A stretch of 39,195 nucleotides of DNA, from the NCBI GenBank assembly GCA_019689655.1, contig JADGHC010000003.1, positions 1 through 39,195 of the forward strand. Direction: 5' to 3'. This stretch comes from Microbispora sp. Its GTDB lineage: Bacteria; Actinomycetota; Actinomycetes; Streptosporangiales; Streptosporangiaceae. Positions 7,500-16,198 of this stretch are shown here, piece after piece. The notes beneath the pieces are model-generated. The model saw only the letters and a program-made list of their open reading frames with translations, did not search any database and was not told the DNA's origin. The translations under genes were made by a program, and so were the position numbers. Position 1 is the stretch's first letter. Every line of letters begins with the position of its first letter.

Positions 7500-9640
7500 T
7501 GGCTAGCCTCGACGAACTCTTGGCCGACGACGAGCCGCAGAAGGCGCCGCTCGACGACATCCTCGGCGACGAGCCTGACGCCGCGCCGAAGCCCGAGGAA
7601 AGCGTCTCATGGTGGCAGCGCGCCTTCGGCCAGGGATTGAAGGATACCCTCACCGGCCCCGGCCAGCTGATGCAGCACCTGAGCCCGGACGCCGCGATGA
7701 ATGTTGCGCGCAAGTCCATGGGCAGCATCGTGGGCTCGATTCCCGGCATGTCGGAGCGCGTCGCCGAAGATGTAGCGCGGCCGCGAACTACGGAAGAGTT
7801 CGACGAGATGGTCCGCCGCGACGAGCGGGCCTACCAAGCCGCTCGAAAGGAAGCGGGCCGCGAAGGAATGGACTGGTGGCGCACAGCTGGCGCACTGGCG
7901 AATCCTGTTGGGTGGCTGACGCCAGCGAGCAAGGGCCTCAAGCTCGTCGAGGCGATCAAAGCGGGCGCGAAGGCCGGCGCTTTCCAAGCACTGCTGCAGC
8001 CGGTGAACACCGAAGGCAATTTCATCTGGGACAAGTCAATGCAAGCCGCCTTGGGCGGCGCTACAGGCGGCTCGCTGAGCGGAGCAGTCAAGCTGCTCGA
8101 GCCAGCCATGCAGTATGCGACCAGCACCACGCGCAAAGTGCTGGGCCCGACCGCATCCGACAAGGCCGTCGATGCCGCGGCTGAGGACATCACGGATAAC
8201 ATCACGCGTGTGGCCGTGGGCGACGCCCAGATCAATCCAGATGTGTACTCAGCGATCAAGCAAGAGGTTGCCGATGCGCTGAAAGCCGGTGTGAGCCCGA
8301 GCGCTGAAGTGATCGCGCGTCGGGCGGATGCAGCGGCGCTCCCGGTCCCTGTCCATTTGACGCGGGCTCAGCTGACTCGCGACCCCATGCAGTGGGCATG
8401 GGAGCATCGCGTTTCTGGTCAACGCGGCGTCGGTGAGCCGCTGGCGGATCTTCTGTCAGCCCAGAACCGGGCGCTAATTGCCAACCTCAATGAGCTCGGC
8501 GCAGCTGCTGCGCCATCGCCATTCGATGCCTCTCAGCGCGTCATCTCGCACATCCAGAATCTGGACGACCAACTGCGCAACCAGATCAACGAGGCGTACT
8601 CGAAGGTGCGCAATTCCGCAGGCCGCTCCGCCAGCGTGAGCAATCAAGGATTCCTCGAGGGCGCTCGCAATCGATTGACGCAGGGGAAGCCGGAGCTCGC
8701 AGGCTTGACGAGCCTCGCGGATTACCTGCCCGAGACGATCAGGCGCCAATACAACGACATCGCCTCCGGGAAGCTTCCGCTCACGGTGGATACCATCCAG
8801 TTTTTGGACCGTGCATGGGGCGGCCTCCAGCGTGGCGCCAAGGACGACACCGAGCGTGCGGCGATTGGAGCGCTACGCAAAGCGCTCAACGATGCGCCGA
8901 TCGATGATGCGATCGGCAAGGAGTCGATGGACGCCTATAAGGCAGCGCGACAGATGGCGGCTCAGCGATTCCAGTTGATCGATCAAAACCCGGCGTACAA
9001 GGCGGTCGTGGAAGGCACCAAGCAAGCGGAGCCCGACAAGTTTTTTCAGACATTCATCGAAGGCGCGCCAGTCTCGCAAATCAAGGCGCTGAAGCAGCTG
9101 ATCGGTCCAGAAAACGTGGCCATGCTCCAGAACACCACCGTGGGCCAGCTGAAGCGTGCCGCGCTCAATAAGGCGAGCGACGAGGCCGGCAAATTCTCGC
9201 AAGCCGCCTATAACCGAATCCTGCAGGATCCCGTGCGTGGCCCGAGGATCCGGGAGCTGTTCGCGGACAACCCCAAGACGCTGGATCAACTGTATCGCGT
9301 CGGGCGAGTGGCAGAGAACCTGATCTCTATTCCGGCGGCGAGTCGCGTCAACACCTCGAACACGGCGGGTGAGATCGCAAACATCGTGCGCGATGTCGCT
9401 GCGAGCGAGACCGGGCAGGCGCTCACCTCCATGCTGCCCAATTGGGTCACCGGAGCGGGCCGCATCATTGGCAAGGCCGGCGAAGAGGTTCGACAAGCTC
9501 AAGCGGTACGCGATGCCGTGAACCCCGGCGTGACCGCCGCTCCGCTACCGAAGACGCGGCAGCCGAGCATGCGGCGGCTGAGCGATCTTCTTTCGCGCGG
9601 AGGTGCAGCCACAGCAACGGCGGATCAGCGAGAGGAATAG
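7499..9640 (+). CDS. Large DNA ejection/internal virion protein
   Basis: 713 aa, start overlaps upstream stop; position before tailspikes. Confidence 0.6.
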   Translation: MASLDELLADDEPQKAPLDDILGDEPDAAPKPEESVSWWQRAFGQGLKDTLTGPGQLMQHLSPDAAMNVARKSMGSIVGSIPGMSERVAEDVARPRTTEEFDEMVRRDERAYQAARKEAGREGMDWWRTAGALANPVGWLTPASKGLKLVEAIKAGAKAGAFQALLQPVNTEGNFIWDKSMQAALGGATGGSLSGAVKLLEPAMQYATSTTRKVLGPTASDKAVDAAAEDITDNITRVAVGDAQINPDVYSAIKQEVADALKAGVSPSAEVIARRADAAALPVPVHLTRAQLTRDPMQWAWEHRVSGQRGVGEPLADLLSAQNRALIANLNELGAAAAPSPFDASQRVISHIQNLDDQLRNQINEAYSKVRNSAGRSASVSNQGFLEGARNRLTQGKPELAGLTSLADYLPETIRRQYNDIASGKLPLTVDTIQFLDRAWGGLQRGAKDDTERAAIGALRKALNDAPIDDAIGKESMDAYKAARQMAAQRFQLIDQNPAYKAVVEGTKQAEPDKFFQTFIEGAPVSQIKALKQLIGPENVAMLQNTTVGQLKRAALNKASDEAGKFSQAAYNRILQDPVRGPRIRELFADNPKTLDQLYRVGRVAENLISIPAASRVNTSNTAGEIANIVRDVAASETGQALTSMLPNWVTGAGRIIGKAGEEVRQAQAVRDAVNPGVTAAPLPKTRQPSMRRLSDLLSRGGAATATADQREE

Positions 9641-9714
9641 CGGCCAAATGACCTCACGCACCACCGTCATGACCAGAATGATCACCATTAATCGATTGGC
9701 TGGGGAGTCCTTCA

Positions 9715-10965
9715 ATGGCTAACTCTCTCAGTCCTGTACTGCGCCAACAGTTCTTCGCGAACAACGGTAAGCCCGCGGCCGGCTACAAGATTTTCACCTA
9801 TCAGGCCGGCACGAATACGAAGTTGGATACGTATCAGTCGGCCAATGGGGCGGTGAATTCCAATCCTATCATCCTCGACTTCCGGGGCGAAGCGAACATT
9901 TGGCTGCCGCCCAATGTGGCCTACAAGTTTGTTTTTGCGCCGCCAAATGACACAGACCCGCCGTCCTCGCCCATCTGGACGGTGGACAACGTGGTGGATT
10001 CGCAGCTCGTCACCCTCTGGGGTGGCGTCGACACCGGCATTGCCAATGCCTACGTGCTGGACTTCACTGCGAACTTCACGAGCTACACCGACGGCATTGT
10101 CATCTACTGGCTTCCGTCGAACACCAACACCGGACCGAGCACGATCAACGTTAACGGTCTTGGTCCCGTGCCGATCACGAATCAGGACGGCTCGCCTCTC
10201 TACCTGGGACAGTTGCAGGCCAATCAAGTGGCGCTCATCGTCTACCGCAACACCGGCTTCACATTGGTGGCGACGGCGCTCCTGCCGCTGATCAATACTG
10301 AGAACGGCAACTACACCTTCCAACTGAGCGATGCAAACAACATCGTTCAGAACACCACGAATGACATTCTGACGCTCTACACCATTCCGACCAATGATGA
10401 TGTTCCTTTCCCTGTTGGGACGAGCATCGAGATCATTGCGAGCGGCGCTGCGGGCGTAGAAATCGTCCCGGCCGCCGGCGTGACGTTCTTCCCCTTCGGT
10501 ACTTTCGATGAAGGGTCGGTGCTCGTCACGGGCCATGCGAGCACGCGCATCACAAAGGTCGCTACCGATACTTGGGTCCAGTCCTCGCAGTCGAATCTTG
10601 CGCTAGTCACAGGATCATTCACGCCGGACTGGTTTGGCTTCACTAATGGCTCAGAGCCGAGCGGAGATCTCCAGTACTACAAGATTGGACGATTGGTCAC
10701 GCTCTACACGCCGACTGCGCTGACTGGCACCAGCAATGCCACCTCGATGTCAATTACGAATGTCCCTCTGCAGATCCGGCCTACTGCATTGAGAGTCCCT
10801 GTAATGGTCACTGATAACGGGAACATCGCCATGGGCATGATCGGCTTCAGCGGCATGTCCACGTTCGATTTCTACATCGGTACTGCGCCGCCGAATTCAT
10901 CCGGATTCACCAACTCTGGCACGAAAGGGTTGCCGGCTGGATTCATGGTTTCGTGGATCGCATAA
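9715..10965 (+). CDS. Tail fibre/tailspike-type protein 1
   Basis: N-term SPVLRQQFFANNGKPAAGYKIFTYQAGTNTKLDTYQSANGAVNSNPIILDFRGEANIWL resembles a P22 tailspike head-binding domain. Confidence 0.8.
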   Translation: MANSLSPVLRQQFFANNGKPAAGYKIFTYQAGTNTKLDTYQSANGAVNSNPIILDFRGEANIWLPPNVAYKFVFAPPNDTDPPSSPIWTVDNVVDSQLVTLWGGVDTGIANAYVLDFTANFTSYTDGIVIYWLPSNTNTGPSTINVNGLGPVPITNQDGSPLYLGQLQANQVALIVYRNTGFTLVATALLPLINTENGNYTFQLSDANNIVQNTTNDILTLYTIPTNDDVPFPVGTSIEIIASGAAGVEIVPAAGVTFFPFGTFDEGSVLVTGHASTRITKVATDTWVQSSQSNLALVTGSFTPDWFGFTNGSEPSGDLQYYKIGRLVTLYTPTALTGTSNATSMSITNVPLQIRPTALRVPVMVTDNGNIAMGMIGFSGMSTFDFYIGTAPPNSSGFTNSGTKGLPAGFMVSWIA

Positions 10966-13020
10966 ATGAACCTGTCTCCGCTGCCAATTCAGAAGTTCTT
11001 CGGTAACAACGGGCGCCCGCTCGCTGGCGGCCTGCTGTTTACTTACGAGGCGGGCACTTCCACAAAGGTTGCGACCTACACGGACGCTAGCGGCAGCATT
11101 CAGAACACGAACCCGATTGTTCTCGATTTCCGCGGCGAGTGTCGGCTGTGGCTCGATCCGAAGCAGTCCTACAAGTTTGTGCTGTCGCCACCGGGCGATA
11201 CCGATCCGCCGACGCGTCCAATCTGGACGGTCGATGACATCACGGTCGCGCCCCAGGCATTCGACAATGCCGCCGACGACATCGGATCGGTCAACAACAT
11301 TTCATTGATCATTCCGCAGATTAGCTCGCCTGTCGCCTTTACGCGGGTAGTATTCAAGGCCGCGCACACCAATACTGGCCCGACGACGATACAGATCAAT
11401 GGCGGGACGGCGCATGATCTGACGTGGCAGACATCTGATGCGTTCTCTGGCGGGGAGATTCAGCAGAACGGTGTCTACGTTGCGATTTTTGACGGCGCTC
11501 GGTGGCAGTTGCAAGGCCCGGCGCTGTTTCCTACGCAGGTGGTATCGGACGCTGAAGCGGACGCGGGTGTCGCTCCGGTCAATTTCTCGTACTCACATGA
11601 GTACATCAACGTCAAACGCTACGGAGCCAAGGGCGACGGCGTCACCAACGACACGGCGGCCATCGAGAAAGCGTTCGCAGTTGCGCGTGAGTATGGCGGC
11701 GCAGATATCGTGTTCGAACACGGTGACTTTTTGTGCGACACCGTGGTGTTTGATTTTCAAAGGGGAGCAATCATCGGCGATGGCGCAATTCTGCGCGCGA
11801 GTCCGTCGATCCCGACTAATGGCGCAATTCTGCTTTCGCTATCTGGCGATAGCACCAGCGGAGCATCCAATCAGTCCATATTGGACGGTATCTATGGCCC
11901 GGGCGTCGTCTCGGTCAGAACCGCAAACCCGAATTTCCTCGAGAATCTGCGGATTGTCGGGCTTCGTTTTGCTTCCAACGCCAACAACGTGCGCGGTATT
12001 TGGGCTACCGGCATAACTCGCGGTTGTGTGATCGAGAAATGCTTCTTTGAGGCATTCGAGAACAATTGCATCGCTCTCTCCGGCAGCTGGTCCTTCGCGC
12101 TGAAGAACAACTTCTGCAACGGACGCAATAACGGCGGCCGCCTCATCGAGCTGGGAACCGCATCTAACGGGGCGTACGCCGGGGCGGTTGTGTGCAATGC
12201 GATAGACGTGACCGGCAATTGGTGCGGACGCGGGGCGCGCGGATTTCATTGGGATCGCGGGCAGGGCGGCAATGTGAACGGCAATACGTTCGAGCACAAC
12301 CTCACGAACGTGGTGCTCGTGAATCCTCGTGCGTTCTCTTTCTGCGGCAACTACATGGAGGGCGAAACCAGCGCCAACATGCTCATTGGGGCCGAGAACG
12401 GGCTGGAGTTTGTCGGCGATGCGGTGATCAGTGGCAACCAGATCGCGACGAGCACGGGCATCGCGATCCAGCTGAACGCGATACACAACTCCATCATCGG
12501 GCCTAATCGCATGTCGGGAGCGGTGAGTCAGCAGTATTTCATCCTGACTGCCACACCTTCGACGCAGATCACGGGCAACTTCATCGAGATCGAGCAGCTC
12601 TCTTCGACGTACGTCAATAACACGACGAAGCTCGACATCGCGCTCAATAGAGACATTTACGAGCGTGCATTGTACCGACACAATTTCTCTGCAGTTGCGC
12701 GCCGGGCGCGAATCATCAAGAACGAGGACTACACATTCACAGCTGCGGACGCAGGTGCGAGCGTGCATCACTCGTCAGGGTCGGCTCACGCGTGGACGAT
12801 TCCTGCGGGCGGCGCAAGCATACCCAATGGCGCGAAGATCCGCTGCACCAATGGAGGTTCCGGTGTGGTCACACTCACACGAGACACCGGTGTAACGCTG
12901 AATCTTTATACCGGCTCCGGGGTATCGAACCAGAACGTTGCAATGGCTCAAGGCAGCTGGGCCGATCTCGAGAAGGTGTCGGCGAACACTTGGGACTGCA
13001 TCGGGCAGGGCCTGTCATGA
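10966..13020 (+). CDS. Tailspike protein 2 with pectate-lyase-like beta-helix
   Basis: Same N-terminal head-binding type (PIQKFFGNNGRPLAGGLLFTYEAGTSTKVATYTD) plus INVKRYGAKGDGVTNDTAAIEKAF beta-helix entry motif. Confidence 0.85.
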   Translation: MNLSPLPIQKFFGNNGRPLAGGLLFTYEAGTSTKVATYTDASGSIQNTNPIVLDFRGECRLWLDPKQSYKFVLSPPGDTDPPTRPIWTVDDITVAPQAFDNAADDIGSVNNISLIIPQISSPVAFTRVVFKAAHTNTGPTTIQINGGTAHDLTWQTSDAFSGGEIQQNGVYVAIFDGARWQLQGPALFPTQVVSDAEADAGVAPVNFSYSHEYINVKRYGAKGDGVTNDTAAIEKAFAVAREYGGADIVFEHGDFLCDTVVFDFQRGAIIGDGAILRASPSIPTNGAILLSLSGDSTSGASNQSILDGIYGPGVVSVRTANPNFLENLRIVGLRFASNANNVRGIWATGITRGCVIEKCFFEAFENNCIALSGSWSFALKNNFCNGRNNGGRLIELGTASNGAYAGAVVCNAIDVTGNWCGRGARGFHWDRGQGGNVNGNTFEHNLTNVVLVNPRAFSFCGNYMEGETSANMLIGAENGLEFVGDAVISGNQIATSTGIAIQLNAIHNSIIGPNRMSGAVSQQYFILTATPSTQITGNFIEIEQLSSTYVNNTTKLDIALNRDIYERALYRHNFSAVARRARIIKNEDYTFTAADAGASVHHSSGSAHAWTIPAGGASIPNGAKIRCTNGGSGVVTLTRDTGVTLNLYTGSGVSNQNVAMAQGSWADLEKVSANTWDCIGQGLS

Positions 13021-13223
13021 CAGACGTGCACCGTGATCTCGGCGCCCACGGCGAGGCCATCCGGACGCTACAGAAGGAAGTCACTGCGCTGCGCGGGGAT
13101 GTGGCCGAGATCAAGGCGATGATCGCGGCGAGCAAGGGCGGCCTGCGCATGCTGATGGCGGTGGGCGGCGTGGCTGCGGCGATCGGCTCGGTGGCGACGA
13201 AACTGTGGGAGCACCTGACGTGA
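13017..13223 (+). CDS. XhlA/holin-like small membrane protein
   Basis: MTDVHRDLGAHGEAIRTLQKEVTALRGDVAEIKAMIAASKGGLRMLMAVGGVAAAIGSVATKLWEHLT: coiled coil plus C-terminal TM. Confidence 0.65.
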   Translation: MTDVHRDLGAHGEAIRTLQKEVTALRGDVAEIKAMIAASKGGLRMLMAVGGVAAAIGSVATKLWEHLT

Positions 13224-13690
13224 TCGGCGAGCTCACGCGCTTCGCGTACCTGCGTTCTTGCACGCTCGGCATGTTGCGCTTCGGCGAACTGGAGCTCGCG
13301 ACCATCGAACGGCCGTGGATCCCGAACCCTGCCGGGCCAGGCGGTCGGCCGCGCGAGTCGTGCATTCCGGACGGTATGTACACCGTGCGGCCACACGCCT
13401 CGCAGCGATTCCCCAACACGTACGCGCTAATCAATCACGCGCTCGGCGTCTACTACCAGCCGGGCGATGTCCCGCCAGGGCAGCCGTGGGGCCGCACGGC
13501 GATCCTCATTCACGTCGGCAATAGTGTGCAGGACGTGATCGGCTGCATCGCCGTCGGCATGCACCACGCCGCCGAGCAGCTCATGGTGGTCGACAGCCGC
13601 ATCGCCATGGATCGGCTGCGCAACGTGCTCGGGCGAGACACGCATCAACTCATCATCCGGCCTGTGGCCGGCACACAGGAGAAAGCATGA
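13220..13690 (+). CDS. DUF5675-like protein, candidate lysis enzyme
   Basis: GTG start overlapping upstream stop; LRFGELELATIERPW...CIPDGMYTVRPH...AILIHVGNSVQDVIGCIAVG; lies in lysis cassette. Confidence 0.65.
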   Translation: MIGELTRFAYLRSCTLGMLRFGELELATIERPWIPNPAGPGGRPRESCIPDGMYTVRPHASQRFPNTYALINHALGVYYQPGDVPPGQPWGRTAILIHVGNSVQDVIGCIAVGMHHAAEQLMVVDSRIAMDRLRNVLGRDTHQLIIRPVAGTQEKA

Positions 13691-13923
13691 CTTTCCGCGA
13701 CCTGAAGATGCGATTGAGCGACCCGATCGTCCTGGGCGGCTTGCTGCTGCTCATCCTCGGCGAGGTACAGGCACAGTCCGATGTGCTGCTCTCGTGGCTC
13801 GGGCCCGAAGCAGCGGGCCGCGTGCTGTCGCTGATCGGCATTGCGGCGATGGTCATTCGATACATTCAGGCGCTGCCTGCGCCAAAGGAGCAAGATGATG
13901 GTTCGCAAGATTCTGGCGTGTAG
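13687..13923 (+). CDS. Small membrane protein, putative holin
   Basis: DPIVLGGLLLLILGEV...AAGRVLSLIGIAAMVIRYIQAL: two hydrophobic segments, lysis cassette. Confidence 0.65.
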   Translation: MTFRDLKMRLSDPIVLGGLLLLILGEVQAQSDVLLSWLGPEAAGRVLSLIGIAAMVIRYIQALPAPKEQDDGSQDSGV

Positions 13924-14260
13924 CCTTCTGCTGTTGCTGGCCGGGTGCGTGACAGTCCCAGCGCCAAAGACGTTCGGCGAGCGCATCGCTGCCGCGTATA
14001 CCGGCGTCAGCATCACGAACGACACCGCGACCATCTTGGTCAATGCAGGCGTCGTATCGAAGGAGGACGGCCGCGAGGTGCTCGAATACACCCGGTCGGC
14101 CCGCGAAATGGTTGATCTGGCCAGCACGCTATCCGGCCAGCTCGGCGAGGACAAACTGACGAATGCGCTCGACCTGCTGCGCGCCGCTCAGGATCTGCTG
14201 TGCGCCGACCGACCGGCCGAGCCCAACTGCGCCTACCTCATGCAACGGAGCCACCCATGA
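13895..14260 (+). CDS. Lipoprotein (spanin-like position)
   Basis: MMVRKILACSLLLLLAGCVTVPAP: signal peptide with lipobox LAGC. Confidence 0.7.
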   Translation: MMVRKILACSLLLLLAGCVTVPAPKTFGERIAAAYTGVSITNDTATILVNAGVVSKEDGREVLEYTRSAREMVDLASTLSGQLGEDKLTNALDLLRAAQDLLCADRPAEPNCAYLMQRSHP

Positions 14261-14436
14261 CTGCCGTCGACATTCTCGCGCTGATCGTCCAGGCGACGGC
14301 GCATATCAACACCCTGGCGCAGATCGTCCAGCGGATGCGAGCAGAGGGCCGAGAGACGCTGAATGAGGAAGAGACCGCGCAGGTGCGCGCTATGGCGCTG
14401 GCGTCCGAGGCTCGGCTGGAAGCGGCGACGCAATAA
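14257..14436 (+). CDS. Hypothetical small lysis-module protein
   Basis: ATGA overlap with upstream gene; 59 aa. Confidence 0.55.
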   Translation: MTAVDILALIVQATAHINTLAQIVQRMRAEGRETLNEEETAQVRAMALASEARLEAATQ

Positions 14437-14456
14437 AAACGCCGGCCATCAGCCCG
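14434..14456 (-). terminator. Rho-independent terminator for the minus-strand (integrase) operon
   Basis: Minus strand GCCGG-GCTGATGG-CCGGC-GTTTTTATT. Confidence 0.55.
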
Positions 14457-14459
14457 GCA

Positions 14460-14534
14460 CCAGTCCCATGTGAGCGCGCAAATCTCGCCGGCCCGCAGGC
14501 CGGAACAGTATTCGAGATGATCACGAGGTGTAAC
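14460..14534 (-). pseudogene. Possible relic of a second tyrosine recombinase (box I region)
   Basis: Minus-strand reading VTPRDHLEYCSGLRAGEICALTWDW resembles the catalytic-Arg box TGLRxGEIxxLxWxD; non-coding gap. Confidence 0.4.
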
Positions 14535-14583
14535 GTCGTCTGGGGCGCTGCGGGTCCCTGCAGGCTTCGGTTCATCCATTTTG

Positions 14584-14822
14584 AATAGTACACATCCTCT
14601 TCAATAGTACACAGGGTCGTGCGGGATGCGTGTAAGTGTTTGTATGGTGGTGCCGGCTGAGGGGCTCGAACCCCCGACCCCCTGATTACAAATAAGGCCG
14701 ACCACTTCATGATTTCGATTTCTGAATCAAGCAGATGCGCGCATCTCGTGTACTATTCCACGCCAGATTTCGGGCGAATTGCTTTCAATTTTCCCCGGTG
14801 TTGCTTGCGCCAATAGTACACA
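14584..14822. promoter_or_regulatory. attP: attP region with integrase arm-type repeats AATAGTACACA
   Basis: AATAGTACACA at 14584-14594, 14603-14613, 14812-14822 (+); inverted AATAGTACACG at 14747-14757; flank the tRNA fragment. Confidence 0.7.
14648..14695 (-). other. 3' fragment of tRNA-Thr(TGT), attP core
   Basis: Minus strand TTTGTAATCAGGGGGTCGGGGGTTCGAGCCCCTCAGCCGGCACCA: anticodon loop, T-arm, acceptor 3' strand, CCA; no 5' half. Confidence 0.75.
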
Positions 14823-14829
14823 CGCCGGC

Positions 14830-15966
14830 CTAGATCTTCCGTGCCAGCGGCCGGATCTTCTCGCCTCGACGACGGTAGTGCCGCCGCGTGACAGCAACGT
14901 CTGCGTGCCCCAATTGCCGGGCAGCGTCCACGTCGGTCTCGGCGTCGCTCCCGGTCTTGCCACGGATGTCGTGCTCAGTGAATCGCTTCGTGATCTTCGT
15001 CTCCTTCAGAAGCCGATTCATGAACCGCTGCCAGAGCTTGTCGAATCCAGATGGCTTGCCATCTTCGTCGACGTAGCATTTGCCATCCTTGTCGCAGAAC
15101 AGCCACGGTGAGATATCCACCGGGCGCGCACGCTTTGCCTCTTCGACCGCCGCTCGCAGCTCGTCCGTCCACAGGATAGTCTTGCTGTGGCCGGTAGTGC
15201 GCGCCGTCTTTCTGGGCTTGACGTAGATGCCCTGCTCGGTGAAATCGGCGGGACGCAGACGAAGCATGTCGGCGCGGCGCAGGCCAGTCAGGTACTTGAT
15301 GCGGATATACGCCTGGAGCATCCGCACCGAACCCCGCTTTCGCCGAGGCGGCAACCTCAGCGCCTCCTCGAGCTCCCAGTCCTCCACGTAGCGATCGCGC
15401 GGCTTTGAGTTCTCGTCGCCTTCGAATCGCACTTTGTCGACGAACGGGTGTTCGTTCAGCCCTGGTGCGCCCCACCGCAGCGCGTAGGTGAAGGCGTGCG
15501 AGAGCAGCGCGAATTCCAGCCTGGCTGACCGTCTCCCACCACCCTGTTTCACCCGCCAATCCACGTACGCATACGCGTGTCTCGCCTTGACCTGGACGAT
15601 GAGCGCCGGCGGCGGTCCGCTGAAGAACTTCCGCAGGTGGACCAAGTAGCGGACGTTGTCGGACTGCGTGCGCAACGCCTTCTTCGGGATCACCTCGCGC
15701 TCATAGCGATCGAGCAATTGCAGGACCGTCCGCAACTCTTCACTGCTGTCAGCGATGCCCTGGGCCGCCAGCGCTTGTTTCATGGCGTCGAGTCGCCGAC
15801 CGTACTCAAGGTGCGCGGCCGGGAGTGTCTTGCCCAGTTTGAATGTCCACTTTCCGTCGAAGAACGGCCGCTCGGCTTCGCGCACCTGGTAGTAATAGGC
15901 TCCGCGGGTGTGCCGCCACCGGAGCGGCAGACCTAGGTTCTGCTTCAGACGTTTTCTAGGTGCCAT
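14830..15966 (-). CDS. int: Tyrosine site-specific integrase
   Basis: TGLRRADMLRL, HDIRGKT, LGHADVAVTRRHY catalytic boxes; start MAPRKRLKQNLGLP. Confidence 0.9.
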   Translation of the reverse strand: MAPRKRLKQNLGLPLRWRHTRGAYYYQVREAERPFFDGKWTFKLGKTLPAAHLEYGRRLDAMKQALAAQGIADSSEELRTVLQLLDRYEREVIPKKALRTQSDNVRYLVHLRKFFSGPPPALIVQVKARHAYAYVDWRVKQGGGRRSARLEFALLSHAFTYALRWGAPGLNEHPFVDKVRFEGDENSKPRDRYVEDWELEEALRLPPRRKRGSVRMLQAYIRIKYLTGLRRADMLRLRPADFTEQGIYVKPRKTARTTGHSKTILWTDELRAAVEEAKRARPVDISPWLFCDKDGKCYVDEDGKPSGFDKLWQRFMNRLLKETKITKRFTEHDIRGKTGSDAETDVDAARQLGHADVAVTRRHYRRRGEKIRPLARKI

Positions 15967-16198
15967 GACGCAGGAATTGGAAATTGGGCTCCCACTCGCC
16001 GACAGGTTCTGTCGACCGGCCTGTCGTAGCTTGCACGCCTCCGAGCAAATGTTCCACGTGCGCGCGCAGCACGAACGGGGTGCCATCGGGTCGCATGCGG
16101 TGCTCGATGCCCATGGCTCGCAGGGCCCGGATCTGGGCCGCGCCCTGCCGCTTGCCGGTGATCTCAATCAACTCGTCAGGAGTGCAGGCGATTCTCAT
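15956..16198 (-). CDS. DUF4224-like/excisionase-type small protein
   Basis: MRIACTPDELIEITGKRQGAAQIRALRAMGIEHRMRPDGTPFVLRAHVEHLLG; immediately upstream of int. Confidence 0.65.
   Translation of the reverse strand: MRIACTPDELIEITGKRQGAAQIRALRAMGIEHRMRPDGTPFVLRAHVEHLLGGVQATTGRSTEPVGEWEPNFQFLRHGT

Noticed and set aside
11839-12771. 310-aa minus-strand ORF
   Set aside because: Antisense to the tailspike beta-helix; Arg/His-rich shadow frame.
9715-13020. Diversity-generating retroelement acting on the tail fibres
   Set aside because: No reverse transcriptase motif or template/variable repeat pair seen anywhere in the window.
14648-14695. Functional phage tRNA-Thr gene
   Set aside because: Only the anticodon loop through CCA is present; no 5' acceptor or D-arm upstream, so interpreted as an attP fragment.
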